From the NCBI RefSeq assembly GCF_001056295.1, contig NZ_JVMD01000026.1:1-64000 (forward strand): 64,000 nt of DNA. Reading direction: 5' to 3'. A program made the position numbers and the translations under genes. Each line of letters begins with the position of its first letter. Position 1 is the stretch's first letter. Origin of the DNA: Corynebacterium halotolerans. Its GTDB lineage: Bacteria > Actinomycetota > Actinomycetes > Mycobacteriales > Mycobacteriaceae. The notes under the pieces are model-generated. The model made no database searches. It worked only from the letters and a program-made list of their open reading frames with translations, and was not told where the DNA came from. This document shows positions 1 through 8,237 of the stretch, piece by piece.

Positions 1-66
1 AAACCCACCCCGAATGCGCAGGCCCACCCGTTACAGCGGGTGGGCCTGCGCATTCGGGGTGGGTTT
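1..66. repeat. Perfect 30-bp inverted repeat (long hairpin)
   Basis: Bases 1-30 are the exact reverse complement of 37-66, separated by the 6-nt loop TTACAG. The left arm begins AAACCCACCCCGAATGCG. No T-run follows on the plus strand. The element touches the window edge, so more of it may lie outside. It could be a strong terminator of an upstream gene or a small repeat element. Confidence 0.85.
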
Positions 67-142
67 GCCACGGAGGTTGCCTAGGCCGGGCACCATTCGG
101 GGTGGGCCTGCGCATTCGGGGTGGGTTTGCCAGGGAGGTTGC
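38..142 (+). repeat. 43-bp direct repeat, two copies
   Basis: Positions 38-80 recur at 100-142 with one mismatch (71 c versus 133 g). The repeat contains the right arm of the adjacent hairpin plus the segment GCCA(C/G)GGAGGTTGC. The 12-mer ATTCGGGGTGGG appears three times in the first 130 bases. This looks like partial duplication of the hairpin element. No gene is seen from 143 to 353. Confidence 0.8.
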
Positions 143-353
143 GGTTGAGAGCCGGCACCGCCCCGCGCCGCCCGGTGCCGCCGAGCCCGGTGCCGCCCCG
201 CCTCCCGCCCCCGCAGGCCGTGATTCGGGGCGTTTTTCTCGGGGCGCCCGGACAGGATCCGGCGCCGCCCGTATCCTTTGCTGCACGGAAGCTCCTCGCC
301 CGCATCGGGCGCCGGGGCGCAGATAATAACCGGATCGGACGAAAGGGCGGGAC

Positions 354-980
354 ATGAACCTGATCATCGTGGTGGGGGTGGTCATCGTCATCCTGGGAGT
401 GGTGTTGGTCGTCATGGCCCAGAAGAAGGAGACCGACGATGGGCCCCGGTACAACGATCCGCTGCTGACCGGCGAGTTCCGCAAGTTCGGGCCGACGTCC
501 ATCGCCCCGGGCGCGATCATCGGGCGCGAGGGTCACGATCACGTCGTCCGCGGCACCCTCGCGCTCAGCGAGGGCCCGTTCCGCTGGTGGGAGCATCTGC
601 TCGACGGCGGCCGCGACGGTGCCTGGTTCGGCGTCGAGGAGGACGAAGGCGAGGTCGAGCTGACCTGGTGGCAGCGTTACCCGGGCGCCCACCAGCCGAC
701 GAATCCGCTGGTCATCGAGGGTATCGAGTACCGTGAGCAGGATCGCGGCACGGCCCATTACCGGTCCGTCGGCACCACCGGCCTGCCGCCGGAGGGGACG
801 ATGGAGTACATCGATTACGAGGCCGACGGCGGCCGTCTGCTCGGTCTCGAGCGCTGGTCCCCGAACGGCCCGTGGGAGGCGTCGTTCGGCCACCGGGTCT
901 CGCCGGGCGAGTTGACCGTGTACTCGGCGCCGACCGACCCCAACGGCCAGTTCCCCGCCTCCGGCAACGACGGCCAGTGA
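354..980 (+). CDS. DUF4178 membrane-anchored protein
   Basis: This 208-residue protein has one hydrophobic segment (about residues 2-20) followed by a Trp-rich soluble domain (FRWWEHLLDGG, LTWWQRYPG) of the DUF4178 type. It is the first gene of a tight five-gene operon ending in a polyamine aminopropyltransferase. The same families, in the same order and similar sizes, occur at mycobacterial Rv2597-Rv2601. The ATG follows an AAAGGG ribosome-binding site. The biochemical role is unknown; a part in assembling or regulating the membrane polyamine synthase is inferred only from neighbourhood. Confidence 0.8.
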   Translation: MNLIIVVGVVIVILGVVLVVMAQKKETDDGPRYNDPLLTGEFRKFGPTSIAPGAIIGREGHDHVVRGTLALSEGPFRWWEHLLDGGRDGAWFGVEEDEGEVELTWWQRYPGAHQPTNPLVIEGIEYREQDRGTAHYRSVGTTGLPPEGTMEYIDYEADGGRLLGLERWSPNGPWEASFGHRVSPGELTVYSAPTDPNGQFPASGNDGQ

Positions 981-982
981 CC

Positions 983-1555
983 ATGGGCAGCGCAATCGGC
1001 ACCATGGCTCCGGCCGCCGCGGGCGCCATCGCCCTGGACGTGCCCTTCGCCGACGTCCGCGCCGCGGATCTGCGCCTCTCCATCGGCGGCGCGGTGCCCG
1101 CGATGCTCGCGAGCGTGCTCATCGATCCCCGCTCTTCCGCGGCCGGGTTCGCGCCCGCGCAACCGCTGCTGACGCTCGGCATCCTCGGTTCCTCGCACGT
1201 GGCGTTCGTCGGCGATGCCGAGGCGCCCGAGCACGTCGAGGAGCTGTCCTGCACGGCCCCCGGCGGAGTCCCGCTCCACGCCGCCGGGCGGACCCCCCAC
1301 GCCCCGGCCATCCGCGTCGAAAAGCTGGGCGAGGAGGGCTTCGGCTCCGTCGTCACGCGCATGCGGGGGCTTTGCGACGACCCGTCGGCCCTCGTCGCGG
1401 AGTTCCCCGGGGCCGACGGCGCCATCACCGCCGTCCGCGGGGACGCCGTCCCCGGCGGATACCGCTGGTGGACCTGGCACCTGTACCCCGATGACGCGGG
1501 CGGCGGCGAAGTCGTGGCCACCGAGTCCATCTGGCGGAAGGGGGCGGAGCGATGA
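983..1555 (+). CDS. DUF2617 family protein
   Basis: The product is 190 residues if it starts at ATG 983, two bases after the upstream stop; ATG 1004 is a possible alternative. It shows no signal peptide or membrane segment. The C-terminal GGYRWWTWHLYP stretch is typical of DUF2617, so it is probably cytoplasmic. Its stop overlaps the next ATG (ATGA at 1552-1555), which implies translational coupling. It corresponds in position to mycobacterial Rv2598. Function unknown. Confidence 0.78.
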   Translation: MGSAIGTMAPAAAGAIALDVPFADVRAADLRLSIGGAVPAMLASVLIDPRSSAAGFAPAQPLLTLGILGSSHVAFVGDAEAPEHVEELSCTAPGGVPLHAAGRTPHAPAIRVEKLGEEGFGSVVTRMRGLCDDPSALVAEFPGADGAITAVRGDAVPGGYRWWTWHLYPDDAGGGEVVATESIWRKGAER

Positions 1556-1968
1556 AACGCGGCGGCATCGTCCTGATCATCATCGGCACCCTGCTGATCA
1601 TCGTCGGCGCTTTCTCGGGGGCCAGGTCCGTCGAGGGCACCATCGACGACCGGTACGAACGCACCGGCAGTCCCGCCGGCGTGACCACGTGGAGCTGCGG
1701 CAACGACGATCCCATCAAGGTCGGCCGCGAGCTCCGCGAACGGCTGCGCCCCCAGGCGTACCAGGAGCACGAGGGCGCGGCGTACCTGCGCACCAAGAGG
1801 CGCATCGTCATCGTCGAAGGCGGCGCCGACGGCTGCCGCATCACCGCGGAAACCCACGACCGCAGGTACTCCCACGGCGGATTCATCTTCCTCGGGCCCG
1901 GCTTCGGGCCGTCCTCGCCCGCCGGCGGATCCGGGGGCAACTCCGGATCCTGGGGCGGCGCGAAATGA
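1552..1968 (+). CDS. DUF4247 membrane/exported protein
   Basis: The 138-residue protein has an N-terminal hydrophobic segment (residues 6-24) that would act as signal anchor. A small domain with two cysteines follows (WSCGND, DGCRIT), possibly a disulfide outside the membrane. The tail is rich in Gly, Ser and Pro. It overlaps the preceding gene by four bases. Family and position match Rv2599. No enzymatic motif is visible. Confidence 0.75.
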   Translation: MKRGGIVLIIIGTLLIIVGAFSGARSVEGTIDDRYERTGSPAGVTTWSCGNDDPIKVGRELRERLRPQAYQEHEGAAYLRTKRRIVIVEGGADGCRITAETHDRRYSHGGFIFLGPGFGPSSPAGGSGGNSGSWGGAK

Positions 1969-2019
1969 CCGCGAACCGCTTTCCCGACATCCACCCCGCA
2001 TGAGCCAAGGAGCCCCGAG

Positions 2020-2526
2020 ATGACCAACGCCCTCAACGACAACGGCACCTACGACTTCTTCCTCGCCGCCCGCGGCGCGGTCGAGCCCGCCGCGGAGTCG
2101 CTCGGCGAACAGCTCGCCGTCGGCGTGCCCGCCACCATCGCGTACTTCGCCACGGGCATCGTCGTGCTCGCCGTCGGGTTCGTGGTGCTCGACCTGCTCA
2201 CCCCGGGCAACCTGCGCGAGCTGGTCTTCGTGGAGAACCGCGCCGGCGCCGCGGCGCTGGCCTCCGCGCAGCAGATCGCGCTGGGCATGATCATCGTGTC
2301 GGTGATCAGGGCCTCCGACGACCGGCTGTGGATCGGCATCGCGGAAACGCTCATCTACGGCGCCATCGGCATCGTCGCGCAGGGCCTGGCGCTGCTGGTG
2401 CTCGAGGCGCTGGTGCCGGGCCGCTTCCGCGACGTGGTCATGGATGCCAAGCTGCGGCCGCGCGCCGTGATGGCGGGGGTGACGCTCGTCGTGATCGGCC
2501 TGATCAACGCCGTCGCGCTGTCGTGA
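2020..2526 (+). CDS. DUF350 integral membrane protein
   Basis: The protein has 168 residues with about four hydrophobic helices, the DUF350 pattern of two repeated helix pairs. Start at ATG 2020 is supported by AAGGAG upstream; 51 bases separate it from the previous gene. Its TGA overlaps the GTG of the aminopropyltransferase (GTGA at 2523-2526). DUF350 next to a membrane SpeE is a recurrent actinobacterial association. A role as membrane partner of SpeE is an inference. Confidence 0.8.
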   Translation: MTNALNDNGTYDFFLAARGAVEPAAESLGEQLAVGVPATIAYFATGIVVLAVGFVVLDLLTPGNLRELVFVENRAGAAALASAQQIALGMIIVSVIRASDDRLWIGIAETLIYGAIGIVAQGLALLVLEALVPGRFRDVVMDAKLRPRAVMAGVTLVVIGLINAVALS

Positions 2527-4115
2527 CGCGGCAGTCGGTGAGCGAAGGGGACGCGGCCCCCGGCCGGCTCTGGCGCGCGCTGCTGCTGGCCTCCGTCGCG
2601 GCCTGCGCGGCGTGCGGCCTGATCTACGAACTCGCGCTGCTGGCGCTGTCCGCGTCGCTGGGGCGCGGCGACGTCGTGGCCACCTCGGTCATCGTCGCCG
2701 GCTACGTCGCGTCGCTGGGCCTCGGCGCCCTGCTGGCCAAGCCGCTGGTGCGGTGGGCGGCGGCGTCCTTCCTCGGCGTCGAGGCGGCGCTCGGGCTGGT
2801 CGGCGGGTTCTCCGCGACGCTGCTGTACCTGGCGTTCGCGGTGACCGGGGATTCCCTGTCGGCGCTGACCATCGCGACCATCGCCATCGGCGTGCTCGTC
2901 GGCGCCGAGGTCCCGCTGCTGATGACGCTGCTCCAGCACGGCCGCCGGGCCACCGCCGCCGAATCCGGCGCGGTCGTGGCCAACCTCAACGCCGCCGACT
3001 ACCTCGGGGCGCTCATCGGCGGCCTGTCCTGGCCGTTCATCGTCCTGCCCGTATTCGGCATGCTCCGGGGCACGGCGGTGGCCGGCCTGATCAACGTCGC
3101 CGCGGCCCTGCTCATCGCGTCGCTGCTGCTGCGCCGGATGCTCACGCGCCGCGCGCTCGCCGTCGCAGTCGCGGTGCTGCTCGCCGCGGCCGTCGCCCTG
3201 GTGACGCTGCTGTTCACCGTCCGCCAGGTCGAGGTCACCGCACGGCAGGCGCTGTTCGCCGCGCCGATAGTCCACGCGGAGCACAGCGACTACCAGGAGA
3301 TCGTGATCACACGCTCCGGCAAGGACACCCGCCTCTACCTCGACGGCGGCCTGCAGTACTCCAGCCGCGACGAGTACCGCTACACCGAATCCCTGGTCTA
3401 CCCGGCACTCGGCGCCAACCCCCGGACGGCGCTGATCCTCGGCGGCGGCGACGGGCTGGTAGCCCGCGAGCTGCTGCGCATGCCGGGCATCGAGCGCATT
3501 GTCCAGGTGGAGCTGGATCCCCGCGTGGTCGAGCTCGCCCGCACCGAACTGGCCGCCGACAACGGCGGCTCGCTCGACGACCCCCGCGTCGACGTCGTCA
3601 TCGACGACGCCTTCGCGTGGCTGCGCGGCCATTCGGCAAAGCCCCGCGACATCCCCGCCGGCGGCTTCGACGTCGTCTACGCGGACCTGCCCGACCCCGA
3701 CACCCCGGTGCTGGGGCGGCTGTACTCGCAGGAGTTCTACGGGCTCATCCGCGGCGTCGCCGCCCCGGGCGCCCGGCTGGCCGTGCAGGCCGGTTCGCCG
3801 TTCTCCACTCCCGACGCCTTCTGGCGCACCATCTCCACCATGCGCTCGGCGGGCTGGGCGACGACCCCCTACCACGTGCACGTGCCCACCTTCGGCGACT
3901 GGGGATTCGGGCTGGCCACGCTCGGCGACGGCCCCGGCCCCGAGGTCACGCTGCCGCCGGGGGCGCCGCCGCTGCGCTTCCTCACCTCCGACGTCGCCGC
4001 GGCTGCCACGGTCTTCGGCGCCGACAACGCCCCCCGCGTCCTCGAGCCGAGCACGCTGGCCGCACCGGCCATCGTCGATGACCTGCGGCGCGGTTGGCGG
4101 CGCGCCGGCGAATAG
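2523..4115 (+). CDS. speE: Polyamine aminopropyltransferase (spermidine synthase) with N-terminal membrane domain
   Basis: The enzyme family transfers an aminopropyl group from decarboxylated S-adenosylmethionine to a polyamine such as putrescine. The 530-residue product has a long membrane domain (roughly residues 12-250) and a C-terminal Rossmann domain. The nucleotide-binding GGGDG lies at about 307-311, the acidic VELDP follows, and the catalytic-type YADLPDP has its Asp near 388. Ordinary bacterial SpeE is about 290 residues; the membrane-fused form resembles Rv2601. The GTG start overlaps the DUF350 stop by three bases. Substrate is not certain from sequence. Confidence 0.88.
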   Translation: MTRQSVSEGDAAPGRLWRALLLASVAACAACGLIYELALLALSASLGRGDVVATSVIVAGYVASLGLGALLAKPLVRWAAASFLGVEAALGLVGGFSATLLYLAFAVTGDSLSALTIATIAIGVLVGAEVPLLMTLLQHGRRATAAESGAVVANLNAADYLGALIGGLSWPFIVLPVFGMLRGTAVAGLINVAAALLIASLLLRRMLTRRALAVAVAVLLAAAVALVTLLFTVRQVEVTARQALFAAPIVHAEHSDYQEIVITRSGKDTRLYLDGGLQYSSRDEYRYTESLVYPALGANPRTALILGGGDGLVARELLRMPGIERIVQVELDPRVVELARTELAADNGGSLDDPRVDVVIDDAFAWLRGHSAKPRDIPAGGFDVVYADLPDPDTPVLGRLYSQEFYGLIRGVAAPGARLAVQAGSPFSTPDAFWRTISTMRSAGWATTPYHVHVPTFGDWGFGLATLGDGPGPEVTLPPGAPPLRFLTSDVAAAATVFGADNAPRVLEPSTLAAPAIVDDLRRGWRRAGE

Positions 4116-4171
4116 GCCGAGCACGGTCCGGCCACGCACGCGCGGGCGGGCCGGAACGCGTCCGGATATGC

Positions 4172-4182
4172 CGTCGTAAAGC
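4172..4182 (-). repeat. Variant of the dispersed GCTTTGCGACG motif
   Basis: The minus strand reads GCTTTACGACG between speE and lysS. A second intergenic copy of this variant lies at 33050-33060. GCTTGACGACG variants lie at 5785-5795, 6558-6568 and 55893-55903, and GCTTTGCGACG at 18298-18308. Confidence 0.4.
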
Positions 4183-4203
4183 GGTGGGCTACCCTGTGAA
4201 ACC

Positions 4204-5754
4204 GTGACTGACGCGAAGAACCCCGCCCCGAACCAGGCCCAGAAGCCCGCCACCGACCTGCCCGAGCAGCTGCGCATCCGCCGCGACAAGCGCGCCAAGC
4301 TGCTGGCCGACGGCGGCGAGGCCTACCCGGTCGAGGTCCCGCGCACCCACACCCTGGCGCAGGTCCGCGAGCAGTGGGGCCACCTGGAGGCGGGGGAGGA
4401 GACGCAGGACGTCGTCACCGTCGTCGGCCGCGTCATCTTCGTGCGCAACACCGGCAAGCTGTGCTTCGCCACCCTGCAGGAGGGCGACGGCACGCAGCTG
4501 CAGGCCATGCTCAGCCTGAAGGAGGTCGGCGAGGACGCGCTGGCCGCCTGGAAGTCCGACGTGGACATGGGCGACTTCGTCATCATCACCGGCCGCGTCA
4601 TCGCGTCGCGCCGCGGCGAGCTGTCCGTCATGGCCACCGAGTGGACCATGGCGTCGAAGTCGCTGCGCCCGCTGCCGTTCGCGCACTCCGACATGAGCGA
4701 GGACCAGCGCGTACGCCACCGCTACACCGACCTGATCATGCGCCCGGAGGCCCGCGACAACGCGGTCACCCGCATCAAGGTCATCCGCGAGCTGCGCCAC
4801 GCGCTGGAGCGCCGCGGCTTCCTCGAGGTCGAGACCCCGATGCTGCAGACCCTCCACGGCGGCGCGGCCGCCCGCCCGTTCGTCACCCACTCCAACGCGC
4901 TGGACCTCGACCTGTACCTGCGCATCGCGCCGGAGCTGTACCTCAAGCGCTGCGTCGTCGGCGGCATGGAGAAGGTCTTCGAGATCAACCGCAACTTCCG
5001 CAACGAGGGCATCGACTCGTCGCACTCGCCGGAGTTCGCCATGCTCGAGTACTACGAGGCCTACGGCACCTACGACGACTCCGCCCGCACCGTGCGCGAG
5101 GTCATCCAGGAAATCGCCGAGGCCGTGTTCGGCTCCACGAAGGTGACGCTGGCCGACGGCACCGAGTACGACTTCGGCGGCGAGTGGAAGCAGCTGGAGA
5201 TGTACCCCTCGCTCAACGAGGCCCTGGCCCGCAAGTTCCCCGGCCAGCCCGAGGTCACCGTCGACTCGACGGTCGAGGAGCTGAAGGCCATCGCCGACGC
5301 CATCGGCCTGGAAGTGCCCGAGAAGGGCGGCTGGGGCCACGGGAAGCTCGTGGAGGAGATCTGGGAGCTGCTGTGCGAGGACCAGCTCGACGGCCCCGTC
5401 TTCGTCCGCGACTTCCCCGTGGAGACCTCGCCGCTGACCCGCCAGCACCGCTCCAAGCCGGGCGTCACCGAGAAGTGGGACCTGTACGTCCGCGGCTTCG
5501 AGCTGGCCACGGGCTACTCCGAGCTGGTCGACCCGGTCATCCAGCGCGAGCGTTTCGAGGACCAGGCCCGCCTGGCCGCCGGCGGCGACGACGAGGCGAT
5601 GGTCCTCGACGAGGACTTCCTCCACGCCATGGAGCAGGGCATGCCCCCGACGACCGGCGTGGGCATGGGCGTCGACCGCCTGCTCATGGCCTTCACCGGC
5701 CTGGGCATCCGCGAGACGGTGCTGTTCCCGATCGTGAAGCCCGAGCAGAACTAG
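4204..5754 (+). CDS. lysS: Lysyl-tRNA synthetase, class II
   Basis: This cytoplasmic enzyme charges tRNA-Lys. The 516 residues show an N-terminal OB-fold anticodon-binding domain and a class II catalytic core: motif 2 near residues 258-285 ([26 protein letters not shown]) and motif 3 near 484-496 ([13 protein letters not shown]). Length fits the family. GTG 4204 is the likely start because TACCCT (4190-4195) sits 8 nt upstream, the leaderless pattern. The stop codon lies within a CTAG shared with the convergent gene. The mycobacterial lsr2 neighbour between lysS and clpC is absent here. Confidence 0.97.
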   Translation: MTDAKNPAPNQAQKPATDLPEQLRIRRDKRAKLLADGGEAYPVEVPRTHTLAQVREQWGHLEAGEETQDVVTVVGRVIFVRNTGKLCFATLQEGDGTQLQAMLSLKEVGEDALAAWKSDVDMGDFVIITGRVIASRRGELSVMATEWTMASKSLRPLPFAHSDMSEDQRVRHRYTDLIMRPEARDNAVTRIKVIRELRHALERRGFLEVETPMLQTLHGGAAARPFVTHSNALDLDLYLRIAPELYLKRCVVGGMEKVFEINRNFRNEGIDSSHSPEFAMLEYYEAYGTYDDSARTVREVIQEIAEAVFGSTKVTLADGTEYDFGGEWKQLEMYPSLNEALARKFPGQPEVTVDSTVEELKAIADAIGLEVPEKGGWGHGKLVEEIWELLCEDQLDGPVFVRDFPVETSPLTRQHRSKPGVTEKWDLYVRGFELATGYSELVDPVIQRERFEDQARLAAGGDDEAMVLDEDFLHAMEQGMPPTTGVGMGVDRLLMAFTGLGIRETVLFPIVKPEQN

Positions 5755-6329
5755 GCCTGCGGTTTCCGGGCCACGGGCCCGGCTGCTTGACGACGGGCCG
5801 GCGTGGTGATGCGCCCCGACACCTCGGGCGAGTCCGGCCGGTTCTCCGTCATGGGCCCCGGCGTCGCCGGGATGCCGTCGCAGCGGCACTCGAAGACGTA
5901 CTCGCGGCCGGGTTCGAGGCCGTCGACGGTGATGACGTGGACGCCCGTGCCGGAGTCGCCGGCCGCGACGACGGGCAGCTCCGGCATGCCGGGCCGGGCC
6001 CAGGTGCCGCCGGGTCCGGGGATGGCCGCCGGGCCGACCGGGTCGGCCATCACGGCGGGGTCGTCCGCCGGGGCCATGGCCACTTCGCCGAGCGTCGGCA
6101 CGGTCGGGCGCACGGGGCCGAAGGCGGGGTGCGGGGCGGTGCGCGAGGCGAACGCCAGCGTCACGGAAGTCGGGGTGAGGGCGACGACCGCGAGGTCCGT
6201 CGCGTCGATGCCGCCCGTCCGCACGGCCCGCGCCTTGGGCACCACCGACGCCGCGAGCAGCGCCCCGATGCCCGCCGCCACCGATGCCCCGGTTCCCGAT
6301 CTTCCCGACGCGCCGCCGACCATGTCCAT
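5751..6329 (-). CDS. Small exported protein with fibronectin/PhoD-N-like beta domain
   Basis: From the ATG at 6329 this is 192 residues. A signal-like stretch ([17 protein letters not shown] then AxA near residue 29) precedes a domain whose blocks ([32 protein letters not shown]) resemble the N-terminal fibronectin-like domain of secreted metallophosphoesterases. No catalytic phosphoesterase domain follows, so it may be a stand-alone domain or a truncated relic. Frame openness extends upstream, but the segment before the ATG is low-quality, and ACGCTA (TAGCGT on the minus strand, 6337-6342) lies 7 nt upstream. It is convergent with lysS, sharing CTAG. Confidence 0.5.
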   Translation of the reverse strand: MDMVGGASGRSGTGASVAAGIGALLAASVVPKARAVRTGGIDATDLAVVALTPTSVTLAFASRTAPHPAFGPVRPTVPTLGEVAMAPADDPAVMADPVGPAAIPGPGGTWARPGMPELPVVAAGDSGTGVHVITVDGLEPGREYVFECRCDGIPATPGPMTENRPDSPEVSGRITTPARRQAAGPVARKPQA

Positions 6330-6776
6330 GGGCGGGACGCTAACGACCGAAGGGAAACGAAAGGTTGCGGGCGCGTGACGAGGAGGTGACGCGGGGGATC
6401 CCGGGTTGCTCCGGGGCGCGCATGCCGAACGATCCCCCGGGGCGTTCCCGCGGCGCCGGGATGCGGGCGGCGCCCGGCGGACGGTGCGGCGGTGCCGCCA
6501 CGATGCCGGCTGCGCCGCGGGGCTCGCGGACGAAGCGAATTCGGCGCCGTCGGAAGGGCTTGACGACGCGTGTACGGCGCATACCTGCGATAACGCCGTT
6601 TCCACGTTCGTCTTCAAGCGAAATATGACGCTGACCTCGTGTTTCGCGCGGGGGTGCGTTACGGGGGCGGCGATAGTGCCAATTTAGGGGTAGTTCTGCC
6701 AAAAGATGTGACAACGATCACGAGATGGCTTTATCGTTATCCCAGTAACAGTTCTGACTCGAAAGGCCATGAACCC
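6330..6776. other. Gene-free interval upstream of acyl-CoA dehydrogenase pair
   Basis: No convincing gene is seen. The left part carries the divergent promoter of the minus-strand exported protein. The right part becomes less GC-rich and holds a GlxR-like palindrome and a probable promoter for the dehydrogenase operon. A GCTTGACGACG motif lies at 6558-6568. Confidence 0.6.
6707..6722 (+). promoter_or_regulatory. GlxR (CRP-type) binding site candidate
   Basis: TGTGACAACGATCACG matches the corynebacterial GlxR consensus TGTGA-N6-TCACA at 9 of 10 defined positions. It lies 55 bases before the dehydrogenase ATG, beside AT-richer promoter-like DNA. Control by cAMP-GlxR would fit fatty-acid catabolic genes. 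Confidence 0.55.
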
Positions 6777-8201
6777 ATGAGCGAGAAGAAGAACCGCGAG
6801 GATTCGACCGTCGGCCGCAATAACCCCGGTCGAGACGCGATCGGCGCGGCAATGCGGTTCATCACGTCCATCACCGGCTCCGACTTCGCCCAGAAGTACG
6901 ACCTGCAGCCGAAGCTCGATCGCGTGATCTACCAGTCGACCAAGTCCGGGTTCAAGACCCTGGGCGCCGCCAACCGCCAGTTCAAGAAGGTCGCCGGCTC
7001 CGGCAAGCCGCAGCGCCCCGCCCGCGACGCGCAGGCCGCGGCGCCGGACGACGCCGCCTCCGCCGAGCCCGCGAAGACCCCGTCCAAGAAGCTCTTCGAC
7101 CTCACCCCGACCGAGGATCAGCAGATGATCGTCGAGACGGTGAAGGAGTTCGCGGAGTCCCGCCTGCGCGACGCCGCCGCCAAGTGCGACCACGAGGCGA
7201 CCCCGCCGGAGACCCTCCTGTCCGAGGCCGCCGAGCTCGGCGTATCGCTGATCAACGTCCCCGAGTCCTTCGAGGGCATCGCCACCGGCGAGGACGTCAC
7301 CACCAACGCGCTCGTCGCCGAGGCCCTCGCCTACGGCGACATGGGCCTCGCCCTGGCCGTGCTCGCCCCGGCCGGCGTCGCCGCGACGCTGACCGCCCAC
7401 GGCTCCGACGCCCAGCAGAAGACCTACCTCCCGGCCTTCGCCGGCGAGGACGTCCCCGCCGCCGCCGTCGTGCTCTCCGAGCCGCGCCCCCTCTTCGACC
7501 CGCTGAAGCCGGAGACCACCGCCCGCCGCGAGGGCAACGAGCTCGTGCTCAACGGCGTCAAGTCGCTGGTCCCCAACGCCGGCGCCGCCGAGCTGTTCAT
7601 CGTCGGCGTCGAGCTGAACGGCAGCCCCGCCCTGGTCATCGTCGAGTCCTCCGCCGAGGGCCTCCACGTCGAGGCCGACCCGTCCATGGGCCTCCGCGGC
7701 GCCGCACTCGGCCGCCTCGTGCTCAAGGACGTCCGCGTCCCCGCCGACGCCATCCTCGGCGGCGAGCAGATCTCCGCCGAGCAGGCCGCCGAAGAGTACC
7801 GCGACATCCTGCGCCGCTCCCGCCTCGGCTGGGCCGCGCTGGCCGCCGGCACCTCCCAGGCCGTCCTCGACTACGTCGTGCCCTACGTCAACGAGCGCGA
7901 GGCCTTCGGCGAGCCTGTCTCGCACCGCCAGGCCGTGGCCTTCATGGTCGCCGACATCAAGATCGAGCTCGACGGCCTGCGCATGATCCTCCTGCGCGGC
8001 ACCTCCCGCGCCGACCAGGGCCGCCGCTTCGACCGCGAGGCCGCCCTGGCGAAGCACTACGCCACCGAGAAGGGCATGAAGATCGGCTCCGACGGAGTCC
8101 AGCTGCTCGGCGGCCACGGCTTCATCAAGGAGCACCCGGTCGAGCGCTGGTACCGAGACCTCCGCGCCATCGGCATCGCCGAGGGCATCGTCGTCCTGTA
8201 A
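6777..8201 (+). CDS. Acyl-CoA dehydrogenase (FadE24-like)
   Basis: FAD-dependent enzyme family that introduces the trans-2 double bond in acyl-CoA during beta-oxidation. The 474-residue product has about 100 extra N-terminal residues. The N-terminal helical domain follows from about residue 102 (LFDLTPTEDQQMIVE), then the middle beta domain, then the C-terminal helical domain (LGWAALAAGTSQAVLDYVVP ... QLLGGHGFIKEHPVERWYRD). Start at ATG 6777 is supported by GAAAGG ten bases upstream. It is followed after 36 bases by a second dehydrogenase. Order and sizes resemble mycobacterial fadE24-fadE23, where paired subunits may form a heteromer; substrate unknown. Confidence 0.85.
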   Translation: MSEKKNREDSTVGRNNPGRDAIGAAMRFITSITGSDFAQKYDLQPKLDRVIYQSTKSGFKTLGAANRQFKKVAGSGKPQRPARDAQAAAPDDAASAEPAKTPSKKLFDLTPTEDQQMIVETVKEFAESRLRDAAAKCDHEATPPETLLSEAAELGVSLINVPESFEGIATGEDVTTNALVAEALAYGDMGLALAVLAPAGVAATLTAHGSDAQQKTYLPAFAGEDVPAAAVVLSEPRPLFDPLKPETTARREGNELVLNGVKSLVPNAGAAELFIVGVELNGSPALVIVESSAEGLHVEADPSMGLRGAALGRLVLKDVRVPADAILGGEQISAEQAAEEYRDILRRSRLGWAALAAGTSQAVLDYVVPYVNEREAFGEPVSHRQAVAFMVADIKIELDGLRMILLRGTSRADQGRRFDREAALAKHYATEKGMKIGSDGVQLLGGHGFIKEHPVERWYRDLRAIGIAEGIVVL

Positions 8202-8237
8202 ACCACCAGACACTTCAGAATTGAAAGAGGATCCGAA

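Noticed and set aside
1369..1379. GCTTTGCGACG copies inside genes (1369, 11320, 10570 and 37087 on the minus strand)
   Set aside because: They encode parts of proteins and lack the following CCC and hairpins, so they were not counted with the intergenic 14-mers.
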